Shown here one piece after another: positions 30,278 through 41,937 of a stretch of 64,000 nt of DNA. The notes under the pieces were generated by a model. That model was not told where the DNA came from, made no database searches, and worked only from the letters and a program-made list of their open reading frames with translations. Origin of the DNA: Podospora pseudoanserina (taxonomy: Eukaryota > Ascomycota > Sordariomycetes > Sordariales > Podosporaceae); the NCBI RefSeq assembly GCF_035222485.1, contig NC_085924.1, positions 1,426,001 through 1,490,000 of the forward strand. The letters run 5' to 3'. Both the position numbers and the translations under genes were made by a program. Numbering within the stretch: the stretch's first letter is position 1; each line of letters opens with the position of its first letter.

Positions 30278-31860
30278 ACATTACTACTATCCGGCTACGT
30301 TTCTTATATTCCCTTCCCATCCACGGCCTTCTAATCTAGTAGATCCTGTGCTTCTTATATAGTAAGTAACCCTCTAAGCCTTATACGTGTTTTTTTAGCT
30401 CTTCGGCGCTTACTTAGTGCTTTATTGGCTTTACGGAGCGAAGAGACCTCTGTACGAAGGAGAGCTACCTAGTGCATTATAGCCGTTATACCCTTAGTAA
30501 GCTGGTCTACCGTAGTTAGTATTAAAGTTAGGAAGCTATTTTAATAGTTAATAATATAAGTCTTAATAAACGTTAATTGTAAATTAGCTTCTCGAGGGTT
30601 ATGTAGTATCTAGGAGACTTAAGGTTATATAGTGCCGGGCCGTAAGTTTGGAGGTGTTAGCGTATAAAGCTTTATATTTAGCTTAGAAAGTACCTTCTCT
30701 AGATCGTACGGTATAAAGCTAGTACCCGTAAAGCCACCCTATATATTCTTCTCTATTATAAAGGCGAAAAAGGCTTCGCGGAAAGTATAGAGGAACTCGA
30801 GCTTACTTATATGGTTAATATATATATGTATTAAATCCTCGATCTGGCGACCGTACGTCTATTTTAGCGGCCTAAAGCAGTTAATATCGAGTAGTTAGAG
30901 GAGGTGGGAGGAGTGTAAAGGTATATAAAGCGTAATAATATTGTTTTGCTAATAGTAACGCTTAAATTCGGTCGAGTAGTAACTTTCGTAGTTATCGAGG
31001 ATTTGTAACCGGTATTTACCCTTTATATAGGACGCTATATAATAATCGAAGTACTTAATTTAATTTAGGCTTACCGGATTAGTAGTTTAGCTATTATCGG
31101 TAGTTACGATACGCTAGATAAACGGTAGATTATACTCGGTATATTAATTAGTAAGGTAGTATTACGCGGCTAAAATAATAAAGGGAAGGATAGCCCGGCT
31201 AAGGGTATTAACTTCCTAGATTACCGTTACCTATTTACGGTTATTAGGCTAGGTTAGTTTTACTTTATTAAGGCTATCCGAGGTTATAATTACTATACCC
31301 GCGAAGATAATGCCTATTATAAACCTAATCTCGTTAAAGTTATAGATATCGTTATTTATAATACCGTATTTAGCCTTAGTATTCTGTACGAGCGTAAACT
31401 ACTCGGTAATAACTTTTAGATCCTTATATTTAGCCCTCTAGTAGTCGTATCTACGCGTAAAACGCGTACGGAGCTATAGCTAGCGTTTAACGAAGTTATA
31501 TACCTAGAGCTTACTAATAAGGTACGCGTCGCGTACGCGTAGTAGTTAGTTAGTTATATCTTCCACACTATGTAATCTTGGTAGAAAAGCTTGCGCATAT
31601 AGCTCAATAACGTATTAAACAATAGCATCCTCTTTAGATTAAGTAAGCTTTTTCGATTTAGGCGTAATATCGCGTCGTGCAGGCCGGCTAGCGCGCCGAT
31701 GCCCTAGAGTCTTACGATCGACTCTATAGATCTTAGCTGCGGCTCGTTCGCTTAAATTCTTATCGTTTTAAAGCGCTTGGAGGGCTAAGATTATGTGGGC
31801 TTCATTTAAATTAGAAGGTATCTTGGATAGTTAAGGAAATTGTTATTGAGTACGAAGGTG
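30278..31860 (-). pseudogene. pogo element B transposase remnant
   Basis: Minus-strand frames decode a psq-type N-terminus (ILALQAL, then SERAAAKIYRVDRKTLGHRR), the CENP-B-like segment FLPRLHSVEDI and a mutated DDE block (YNFNETRF, where element A has YNFDETRF). Stops at former CAA codons and Asp-to-Asn changes are RIP-type. The C-terminal tail with the zinc knuckle lies left of the gypsy insertion at 22625-22805. Confidence 0.65.
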
Positions 31861-31921
31861 TTATGTCACGAAGGAAGTGGGTCACTCGCTTATATGGGTC
31901 ACTCGCTTATAATATACGTTA

Positions 31922-32691
31922 GGTACTTATTTCCTTTCTTTTCCATCTTGGAGACAGTACATGTCTTTCTAAATACGAGATCAACATCGGCATTATCCAT
32001 CAAACGAATAGACTGTAAATGGCAGCTGAAATCATTCTGAGACGATTACTGAAAATTAGGCACTGCAAATGAGAGTTGGCCCAATCCAATCCGGCAAATA
32101 TCGAACGTTAATAGGTGATTAGATCATAAACCCTCAATCTTTATATTGAGACTAGAAGTCCGCTGATGTTCGTCAAACACGGTTATAAAGTCCCGGCCCC
32201 TGGGAAGGCCTATCGCAAGCTTCTCGATTGAATGCGCGGCGGCAGTGGCATAAATCACCTTTGATGTAGGTACTTATGTTTGTTCTCACGCCAGACTCTT
32301 AAGGTACCGTTTACAGTGTTCGCAATATAATGAACCAGGGTATGATACGTCAAGCTACAAATCCATGCCCGCCGCTGCCGTTTCGCACAGGGGAAAGTTG
32401 AACAATGTTACACAGTATTCCAGAGAAAGGTCTGATATTATACTGCTAAGAATGCTGCTGATACCAAACACTCCGAATAAGACCAGGGCAATCCAAAAAG
32501 CTGCAGGCATCAAAACAGCTACCTACGCCACTGTTCTCTGCTCGCCCTTATCCCTATCCCCACCAGTAGTTGCTTTGCCGAATGCAAGACTGTCGCCTTG
32601 GGTCATGCTTGCACTCTATTAAGCAGTCAGTTTCCATATATCGAACGGTAATTCGTGATGTCTGGAGAGGCCGGAATAGGAAACGAACCTA
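31922..32691. other. unmutated single-copy-like DNA, no gene seen
   Basis: About 770 bp of ordinary base composition right of pogo element B. Short ORFs (one of 85 codons from 32365) show no known motif. Confidence 0.35.
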
Positions 32692-32841
32692 CTAGGAACA
32701 GTTACTGGTTCCATAGTACGCGCATTGCTCATTGGTGCACTCCAGATTATCGTTTGCCTTGCTACCGCATTCATGGCATGTGGGGTACGTTACTGGCTTC
32801 GCGTGATTGACGGTGCTGAAGGATTGTGAGGAAGCGGCCAT
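32692..32841 (-). CDS. 49-residue zinc-ribbon-like small protein
   Basis: ATG at 32841, TAG at 32694-32692. The protein starts MAASSQSFSTVNHAKP and contains CHEC (22-25) and CTNEQC (35-40), with a last Cys at 48. A CX2C..CX4C layout of this kind could bind one zinc ion. The sequence before the ATG (CATATTTAACA) is A-rich, as at many fungal starts, and a TATATAAGG box lies near 32950 upstream on this strand. The frame is intact although it stands between heavily mutated transposons. I do not recognise the family. It could be a chance ORF, but the Cys pattern argues against it. Confidence 0.45.
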   Translation of the reverse strand: MAASSQSFSTVNHAKPVTYPTCHECGSKANDNLECTNEQCAYYGTSNCS

Positions 32842-33223
32842 TGTTAAATATGTTTTGAAGGTAGGTAGGTATTTGAAGAATGGATTTTGTGTCTTGATAA
32901 AAGTAGTATGAGTTTGCGTGACTGCGATGAAGAGGATATATCTACCTCCTTATATACTGGAACGAAGCATTACAGTACCTAGGTACCCAATAACCGCCCA
33001 AATAACCTAAGAAAAGATGTGTGTCTTATGGATGCCGGCTGCCACATGTCAACAACCAACCCGGCCACATCTCGGACCAACTAAGGGTTCAACTGCAAGC
33101 CGTGAGCTAGTCGTTGGAAGTAGAGCATGCAGGCAAAGGCCTGGTGGGTGGCCATGGGTTCTAACTGGCCACGAAGGACTTGGCAGTGGCCGGAGGCCAT
33201 CAGGGCACGGGCAACTGGTTGAC
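32842..33223. other. intergenic, no gene seen
   Basis: Holds the presumed promoter of the small zinc-ribbon ORF (TATATA-rich near 32935-32955) and GC-rich sequence with repeated GGCCA words near 33140-33220. No gene recognised. Confidence 0.3.
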
Positions 33224-33672
33224 TGTCACAGTTAACCCAACGGCAGGTCGCACAGTATGTAGGGCGCAGGACGTCCCCAGCCAATCATTAGGAAAGTCAG
33301 GAGACAGCTAATTGAGGCTGGCCAGAAGTGCTATGGCGCCAAGGCCCACGAGCACTCTGCAGGATGCAAGATGCTCGGGGTAATCGAAGGCATAACGCGA
33401 CAAGCACTATACAGAATGCAATGTGCTAGGAGTAATCGGGGCCATAGTAGGGCAAGTACTTCGGGGTCTTAAGGTCTATAGATACAGAGGAACTAGCTAA
33501 TATAAATAGACAGTTGCGCAGTATGTAATATAAGTTACAATCGTTAGTATTTAGATTATTGTGATTGAGATAAGCTATTATTATATACTATTTAGCTGTA
33601 CCGAACTAGGATTATTTAGAAGTGCTATTAACCAATATCTTTTTTAAAAATTCTAGATAGGGGTTCGTCACA
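33224..33672 (+). repeat. diverged solo LTR or LTR fragment
   Basis: From about 33460 to 33672 it aligns by eye with the 3' half of the gypsy LTR (TATA-like box, ATAAGTTACAATCGTTAGTA, final GGGGTTCGTCACA). A TGTCACA at 33224 could be its left end, but the left half is unrelated to the other LTRs and no matching 5-bp duplication is found (TTGAC versus ATCCG). Its boundaries are therefore uncertain. Confidence 0.5.
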
Positions 33673-33948
33673 ATCCGGTTACGTTTATAGGTAAGACTTA
33701 AGCTCCAATAGTATTAACTAGGATTTTAATTTTATATTATTTCTTTATTATTAATAACATTACGACTTTAAGTTTCTATAATTTATTATTAAGTATCCCG
33801 GCTTTTACAAATACAAGCATTACCTTTAATTTTATAAAGGGCTATATAATTAACGTAAATATATTATATAGAGGAATGTAATAAAGGCAGTAATATCAGG
33901 GCTTCGAACTTACGGTTCAATTTAGGCTAATAATCTTTAATAGCCTCG
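33673..33948. other. AT-rich mutated DNA, target of gypsy copy 2
   Basis: 276 bp of RIP-like AT-rich sequence with no coding content; continues at 41416 on the far side of gypsy copy 2. Confidence 0.4.
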
Positions 33949-34352
33949 TGTGACGAACCCCTATCCAGAACCTCTAAAAGGGACACTAGTTAAAGGCACT
34001 TCTGAATAATCCTAGTTCGGTATAGCTAAATAGTATATAATAACGGCTTATCTCTATCACAATAGTTTAAATATTAACGATTATAACTTATATTATATAC
34101 TATAGAACTATTTATTTACGCCGGCTAGTTCCTTTATATATATAGACCCGTAGACCGTAAACCGTTAACTTATAGACGGTCCTCGGTCCGCTCTTAATTA
34201 GCTAATGCCGGACCGTAGACCGTAAGCCCCACCGCGGTCCCCGGTCCCTATCTTATTAGTCCGTTGCCCTTCTAGACCGTAAGCTCCGCTTAACGGCGCG
34301 GTTTAATCTTAATTAGTCTCTCGTAGCCCTATTATCTTCTAGAACCGTAATA
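33949..34352 (-). repeat. 3' LTR of gypsy copy 2
   Basis: 404 bp, moderately mutated over its whole length; the inner end reads AACCGTAATA on plus (original AACCGTGACA). Confidence 0.9.
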
Positions 34353-35144
34353 TAATACTTTTTTTTTAGGCCGAAGCCCCTACGGTTTAGTCTTTTTCCA
34401 CTGCTAACTATATTATAGGTTTTTCCTTCCCTTTTCTCTTTACTTTTATTATATTTAACCGTATATAGAAACGTTATTATAAAATTAAATAAACCTTTAC
34501 CCTTTCTTCCCGAATCTACCGCCGTAGTTCTACTATAATACTATATTTTACTTATTTTACCGCTAAATCCCTTTATATTATAGCCCCTAAGTCCTTACGG
34601 TACGCTAAATATATATACCGTAAAATCCTATATAATAAATTTAATATTAATTCTATTCGTAAATAAATTTTCTTTTTCTTTTTATACCGTAATTAACCGT
34701 TCTATAGTAACCTAAACGATAAAAGAGTAGGATAGACTCGAGCGTAAGGAATAAAAATTTAAAAACTAATTTTTATAATTAATTACCTAGCTTATCCGGG
34801 TAAAATAAATATATTACTTTTTTCGCGTACGTAAAGAGCACCTCTTCGCGCGGGGTATTTAGGAGAAGGATACCTAGGTAGCGTAGTCTGCCGCTACGGC
34901 GCCTCCTACTTTTTCGCCGGATATTTTTACGCGGCCGGACGCCGCCTAGGATACCGTTCCGTAGTCTCCTTACGCCCTAGATCCTTCCTTAGGCCTAGGC
35001 TAGCCCTCCGACCTTTCCTTCGATCTTAACGTAGCCGGTCCTTCCTTTCTAACTACGCTAAGTACCGCTAGTAGCACGCCTTTTACTTTTTAAGGTACTT
35101 AAGGCGCGTAATACTATTTATATTTAATTTCTTTTATACTTTTT

Positions 35145-35214
35145 AACCTTATAGTATAGTATATAGTATATCGATTATTACGTCGAAGGCGCGGGTTCGA
35201 CTTCCGTCGAGGTT
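35145..35214 (+). tRNA. tRNA-like cloverleaf inside gypsy copy 2 (antisense to the element)
   Basis: Exact positional counterpart of 29007-29076. The T-arm (GCGGG-TTCGACT-TCCGT), anticodon stem (TCGAT/GTCGA) and a following run of seven T are kept, while the acceptor stem has one broken pair from a RIP-type change. The anticodon loop is again six bases (TATTAC). Confidence 0.55.
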
Positions 35215-35299
35215 TTTTTAGTTCCGTTTTATAGTTATTTAGCTATAAGCCGGGGCCGAGTTTTTTTACTTATTTAGGTTTTAATTAGTTTAGATATTA

Positions 35300-38200
35300 T
35301 TAATAAAATTCTTTTTATTTATTTAAATAGTTAAGGTATATTTATAGTTTTTACGAATTATCTATAGCCGGATATCCTAATTAACTAATTAAATATTTTA
35401 ATTAGTTTTTATTAAATTATAAATCTAATATTTTTTCTATATTATACTTTTCTTTTTCGTTTTCCGCTATTACCTATATATTAGCCTTACTTATATATAA
35501 TATAGGTTCCAAAAGTAAGATATAAAAGGTATATAATTATAAACGTATCGTATTAGGTAACTCTAATTCGAATACCGTTTCCGATAACTTTTTTTTAATT
35601 TTAAATAATTTTACTTTCCTATAATCTAGCTTTTTATTAAGTCTTTTAATACGTAAATTATATATAAAAAGGAATACTATATCCTTCCTTTTAAAGTAAG
35701 GTCCCTCGAGCCTTTTAATATTATAGTATTTCCGTATTCTTTCCTTTATAAACTTTAGTTTTTATTTAAACTTATTATAAAGTATATATATTTTATTTAC
35801 TTTAACTTTAGCCTTAAGTACTTTAACTATAGGTTTTTACCGTAAGTTTACTTTATAACCGAAGTTCGCGAAAAACGGTATAGCTTTAATCGTTTTAATT
35901 AGCGATATATTATATATTAGTTATACTATAAATAATAGTTTAACTTAATCGTTTTACTCGAAATTAATATAATTCCGTAAATATTATTTTACGATTTAAT
36001 TAAGCTATTCCGTTTAACCGTCTATCTAAGGGTAATAGGCCGAAGACGCTTTACTTACTACCTTTAACTTCGTTATTAATACTCTTTAAAACTTCGATAC
36101 GAACTTAGTATCGCGATTTATAATAAACTTCTTTAGCTATATATATATTAATATAATATACTATAATATTATATTCGCTAATTATTTTACCGATTAAGTT
36201 TCTTTATAAAGTAAAAAATATATTTATTTAATAAGCTTATCGATTACCGTTAATATATTATTATACTTAACGCCGGTTACTATATTTTTAAATTTTAGTA
36301 ATTTAATAATAAAGTTTATTATAATTAAACTCTATAGCTATTCTATTACCGGTAGTAACTTTAAAAATCTATAAAGCTTATACCTCGTAACCTTTATTCT
36401 TTCGTACGTATAATATAACTAAATAGTATTTTTAATATTATCTTTAATCCTTAGTTAGTCGAAGTACTATTTAATCTTTTTTATAGTTTTAATAATATTT
36501 ATATATCCTCCAAACTTTAATATATAGATCTTTATTATTAGTACCGTCCTATTACCTAATATTATATATATTCGATTTTTATACTATAGTCTTTCCTAAC
36601 TATTTTTTTAAATACCTTATAGCTTTAGCTTTTCCTATTAATATTACTTTATAATATCGTTACCTAACTTTCCTTAATACTTATTAAAAGTAACCCTTTC
36701 GCGATATACTACGTAATACTCTATTTACGGCTATAGTAAATACTTAAAAGTATTATTTAATACTTCTTTAAGTAATAGTAGTAACTCCTTAAGTATATCT
36801 TTATAATAGTCGGTACGCCGGCTAAGTACGTCTACCCTAACGTTCTCCGAACCTTTCTTATAATTAATTTAGAAATTAAATTCTAAAAAAAACTTTAATT
36901 ATTATATTTACCGCGCGTTAAGGACTTTCGTAATAATAAAGTACCGTAGATTTTTATAATCCGTATAGACTTATATTTTATATTTAATACCGTTAAAGTA
37001 TAGTCTTTATTCCTTAAACGTTTCGATAATAGTAAATAGCTTTTTATCGTAGATTAAATAGTTTTAACGTACCCCCTTAAGCTTTTTCGAAAAAAAAGTT
37101 ACCGGATATAACTTATTATTATCGTTTCGCTATTTTAATTATTTACTAATTATATAGTTTAATACGTTTACCTCGACTTTAAATAATTAATTAAGGTTTA
37201 GTAATTTAAGTATTAAGTCCTTTAAAATAATTTTTTTTAGTTCCTAAAAGGCCTACTTTTCTTCCTATCTCTACCGGAACTCTACGTTTTTCTTAATTAA
37301 ATAATTAAATAACCGCGTAATACTTATATATTTATAAATAAATATTTAATAGAAATTCGTAAACCTTAAAAATTCTTTAACGTATATTTATAATTATAAC
37401 GTAGGTTAGTCCTTAACTACCGTAATTTTCTTAAATTCTATACGAACCTTACTTAGCGATATTAGATATTCTAAATATACTATTTTCTATACGTAAAACT
37501 CGCTTTTCTCTTTATTAACGGAAAGTCCGGCTCTATATAGCGCGTTAAGTATCTCTCGTATATATCGCTTATATTTCTTTAAAGTACGTAAGTAAATAAG
37601 AATATCGTTAAGATAATATATTATTGTTTTATCGAGGTATTTCCGTATAATATAGTTAACGAGAAATTAAAACGTTATAAGCATATTAGTTAATTTAAAT
37701 AATATTATAAGATATTCGAAATAACTATAGAGTATACGAAACGCTATTTTCTATTCGTTTCTTTCTTTAATCCGTATATAAATATACTTAATAAATATAT
37801 TTAAACGTATAAAGTATCGTGCCTTTATTAATTAATTTCGTAATTTAAATATTAACGATAATAAATAATTATTTTTTACCGTTTCGTTATTTAATTACTA
37901 ATAGTCTATATATAATCGTAAACTACTATCTTTCTTCGGTACGAAAAATACGGAGTATCCTATTAATAATATAAATTCCTTAATATATTTTTTCTTTAAA
38001 TTTTTATTTAAGTACTTCTATAGCTCCTTACTTTACTTATCGTTAGTATAGTAAACCTTAAATAGTTATAGCTTAGCTTCTTTTTTTAATTTAATTTTAT
38101 AATCCTACGGTCCTCGCTTTAAAAGCCTCTTTAAATACTTAACCGTAAAGGCTAAGTATCCTCGATATTCTACTAGTACCGCTTTTTTCTCGCTTTTTTC

Positions 38201-40920
38201 TATATTATTATAATAAATATATTTATTAACTTCCGATATCTTTACTAACGTCGTTAACCTTATTTTTTCGATCTTACCGTTTATATCGATAAAATATATT
38301 ATTATTTCCTATATTCCTTATAGTAATACCGTAGAGGGTATTCGTCCTATACTTTATTTTATATATATTTTTAATCTTTTATCGTTAGTTAAATACTTTT
38401 AAGGTTTTTTTAATCGTAAGTAATTACTATCCCTTTAATTAATATCTAGATTATAGTTTTTATATTATAGTTGCCTTAGGATTATATTTTTCGAGGGTCT
38501 TATATTTATAATATCGAATATAATTAATATCGTTTTTCCTTCGACTATAATATTTAAAAATAGTATTTCCCTATAAACCTTTTACGTAGGAAATAAACTT
38601 TATATAATTATTTATTCCTTCTTTTTTTTCTATAATATACGGGCTTAATATATAAACTATAATAAAATTAAATTCGTTTCTATATTACTATTTATTAATA
38701 CTATTACCTAGAGATCCCTCTATCGTATAGTAACCTAAAAACGTTTATTTTTCTTACTTCCTCCTTATATAGTAGCGACCTCGCTAATAAACGCCGGGTC
38801 GTTATCCTATACCTTTACTTTATATTAATACCTTTAAAAATATTATTTATAATCTATTAAAGGTTAATAGCTTCCGCGAAAGGCTATAAGTCGTTTCTTA
38901 AGCGGTTATATCGTTCAAAAGCGTTTTTTTACTCCAAGTTATTTAATAATATAAAGTCTTTTAACTATACCCGCTTAGTTTCTTCCTATTTTCTATCTTT
39001 AATATTCTTTTATATTTATATTTAATAGTAATTCTTTTATTTAATTTTAAGCGTTTTAGCTTAATAATATTATTTAATTTTTTCCTATAAGTATATAGCG
39101 TAGTTTAGGCTTAAGTATTATTTTAATATTATTTTTTCTTACGAACGTACGTTATTATTTATATTTTAATTATTTATATATTTAACGTAATACTTTATAT
39201 ATTTTAATACGATTTATATAATTTAAAAATTATTCTTTAGTTTAATCGGGTCCTAAACTTTCTATAAAACGTAATCGTTTAGGTCCTTCTATTAAGCCTT
39301 TTCTTATCGAGCTATAATCTTTTTAATTAACTATAGTTTACCCTCTTTACTTATTTTACGTACCGGCCAATAACTATATAACGACTTACTTTAATAATAC
39401 TTTATATATCTATATATAATATATTAAAATTAAAGTACTTTTTAATATTTTAAATACCTAAAATAAAACTATACCGTATTTTCCTTATAAGGTATATACT
39501 ATATAAGTATTAATATATCCTTTAGTAACTTCGCGATTCTAATATTAGTAACTTTTTTACCTTTTTAATACTTTTTTTAGCTTTTATATAAAAGCTTTAT
39601 AAATTATAATATATTTTATAAAATAATAATTCCGTATTTATTATATTATTTTTTTAATATTATTTATTTAATAGGTCTTTACGTAAGACCTTCGTTTTTA
39701 ACGATTTTTGTAGTAACTTCCGTAGTAATCTATATTAGTTAATCCTATAATACTTATATTTAAAGATTTCTTTCCTCGTACTCCGCCTTTAGCCTTTCCA
39801 GGGCTTCCTTTACCTTTTAAAACTCTATATCTTTTTATTTAATATATTAATTAAAGTTTTTTTCGGAATTTATTACTCCGCTTTACTAATACCTAATAGC
39901 TATTACCTCTATAACCCTCGGTCCTTTTAATATAGTAATTAATATAATCTTTTTTTTCTATTTAAACCGTTTAGGTACTCTATAGTCCTTCTTAAAGTAT
40001 TTTACTTTACCGTAATTAAAATATTTAAAGTTATTTTTACCCTAGCTCCAGCCTTATAATCTTTATTACTATATAATATCGATTTTTATCGGTTTTACGT
40101 ATATAGTATCGGAATAATTAATATTAAAGTATTTTCTTTTTTACTTATCGTTAGGACGGTTATTACCGAAATATTCTTTATTATTATTATTATTATAGTA
40201 ACCTTTATTACTTTTCTTTTCCGTATACCGCTAGAATTACCGATTATCGATCCGAATAGTTATAATAATATATTTATCGATAATATTAAACCTTAATTCC
40301 TTATATAATTTATCTTTTACTTTTTCCTTAAAGCCGTTATAAAAAAACTATATTAATCCCTTATCGTTAATAATATTACGTAAATTATCGATTTTAAATA
40401 AAGCCGCGTAATTAACCGCTAAGTGCGTTTAGCGTAGGTTTATAAGCCTTTCCTACGCACGCTTTACTTTATCGTACTCTCTAAATACCTTCTTAAGCTT
40501 AGTTTTAAAGATACGATAGCTTTTAAAGTATTTACGGTAATTTTTTTTTAATCCTCCGGCTCTTACTTATAATAATTATCGAGGCTAGGCTTAAATTACG
40601 TAAGAGCCTTATCCTTAAGTCTAATAACCGTAAAAATTATTTTTAACTTTTCGTTAGTAAACTAGTTTAGGTAATAACGAAAATAGATTTTAAATTAAAT
40701 TAAGAATCCTTTAAGCTCTACCTTTCCTTTTTTATAGTGCTCTAGTACCGGGAATTTAACGGTTAATTTAAGTACGGTCGTAATAATAATAATTTACTCC
40801 CGAGTTTACTAAGCTTCTTCTTTAAGCTCTTTAAGGCACTTAACGACCTATTCTATAGTAATAAGTATAGGTCTAGTACTAATAGAAGGTCCCTCGCTAC
40901 CTAAGCTAAGCGGGATACCT
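35300..40920 (-). pseudogene. gag-pol relic of gypsy copy 2
   Basis: Minus-strand counterpart of the copy 1 coding region with stops in all frames. Near 37590-37620 the RT active site reads YLND followed by ILIYL, so only the first catalytic Asp was changed, compared with both in copy 1. Chromodomain and integrase regions lie at the mirrored positions. Confidence 0.75.
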
Positions 40921-41006
40921 CCTATCTAAATATTCTTAAGTCCGGCTATAATAGTAAAAAGACACTTTTAACTTATCTGTAATAAAGTTAAAGTAAATAT
41001 ATAACG

Positions 41007-41410
41007 TATAACGAACCCTTATCCAGAACCTTTAAAAGGGATACTAATTAAAGGCACTTCTAAACAATCCTGGTTCGATATAGCTAAATAATATATAATA
41101 ACGGCTTATCTCTATTATAATAATCTAAATACTAACGATTATAACTTATATTATATACTATAGAACTATCTATCTACGCCGGCCAGTTCCTCCGTATATA
41201 TAGACCCGTAGACCGTGGACCGTTGACTTATAGACGGTCCTCGGTCCGCTCCTGATTGGCCGATGCCGGACCGTGGACCGTGAGCCCCACCGCGGTCCCC
41301 GGTCCCCATCTTATTGGTCCGTTGCCCTTCTGGACCGTAAGCCCCGCTCGACGGCGCGGTCCAGTCTTGATTGGTCCCTCGTGGCCCCACTGTCTTCCAG
41401 AACCGTGATA
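41007..41410 (-). repeat. 5' LTR of gypsy copy 2
   Basis: 404 bp. Bases 41007 to about 41165 are mutated, while 41165-41410, the outer part, is nearly intact. This mirrors the 5' LTR of copy 1. Confidence 0.9.
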
Positions 41411-41415
41411 CCTCG

Positions 41416-41937
41416 AAGAGCGTAATACTAAAAAGAAAAAGAAGAAATACAGTTTTAGTAATCCTAAACGCGTATTTTATCCTCCCTTACCTGGCCCGTG
41501 CCCTTGTTGGCCTCAGGCCGCTGCTAAGTCCTTCAATATTATATAGGGCCAGTGGGCTTCCTTTAATAACCGCCCTACCCTCTGATTATCTGCCTCACTT
41601 TGACGACTGGTTCACAACGTGCAGTTACCCCTCCTTGCGGTGGTATCGACAGTGTTGTTGGTGGTGGTTGTGGGTGGTTGGCTTTTGCCATGTGACAGTA
41701 AACCATCTCCCCACCCCCCAATACCATGCATGAAAGAGACCGGAATTCTGCATTCTCAATCTTGACGCATCTTAACATAGATGTCAGCGGCCCAAGCAGG
41801 CCTTTCAGTGTCTTTGACAAGGCTCATGAAGCACAGTCTCAAGAGCAGCACATCCAGACCGTCAAAAAAGACCAGTACTCTAGACCACAAGCATCACAGA
41901 CCTGCACCCCTTCTGTCATCTCTAGTCATTGCTGCAC
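41416..41937. other. right flank of the transposon island, no gene seen
   Basis: The first ~60 bp are A-rich target sequence of gypsy copy 2; the rest has ordinary composition with ORFs on both strands but no recognisable protein. Confidence 0.35.

Larger units (their letters stand above)
22591..31919 (-). mobile_element. pogo/Fot1-type DNA transposon (element B), split by a gypsy element
   Basis: 43-bp terminal inverted repeats (22591-22633, 31877-31919) are flanked by TA (22589-22590, 31920-31921). They carry two copies of TATAAGCGAGTGACCCA. The element body is 22591-22810 plus 30278-31919, about 1.86 kb, with a 7462-bp retrotransposon between. The right portion is moderately RIP-mutated and the left 220 bp is not. 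Its sequence is colinear with element A but the termini differ, so it is a related subfamily. Confidence 0.9.
33949..41410 (-). mobile_element. Ty3/gypsy chromovirus, complete but RIP-mutated (copy 2, inverted)
   Basis: 7462 bp, exactly the length of copy 1 and in opposite orientation, with target duplication CCTCG (33944-33948, 41411-41415). The positions of LTRs, coding blocks and the tRNA-like segment map one-to-one (position p in copy 1 equals 64221 minus p here). It is mutated independently: the RT active site keeps one Asp here. The two copies form a long inverted repeat with a 3.68-kb spacer. Confidence 0.93.

Noticed and set aside
33224-33230. Certain left end of the diverged LTR
   Set aside because: TGTCACA fits an LTR start, but the flanking 5-mers do not match, so the border was left uncertain.
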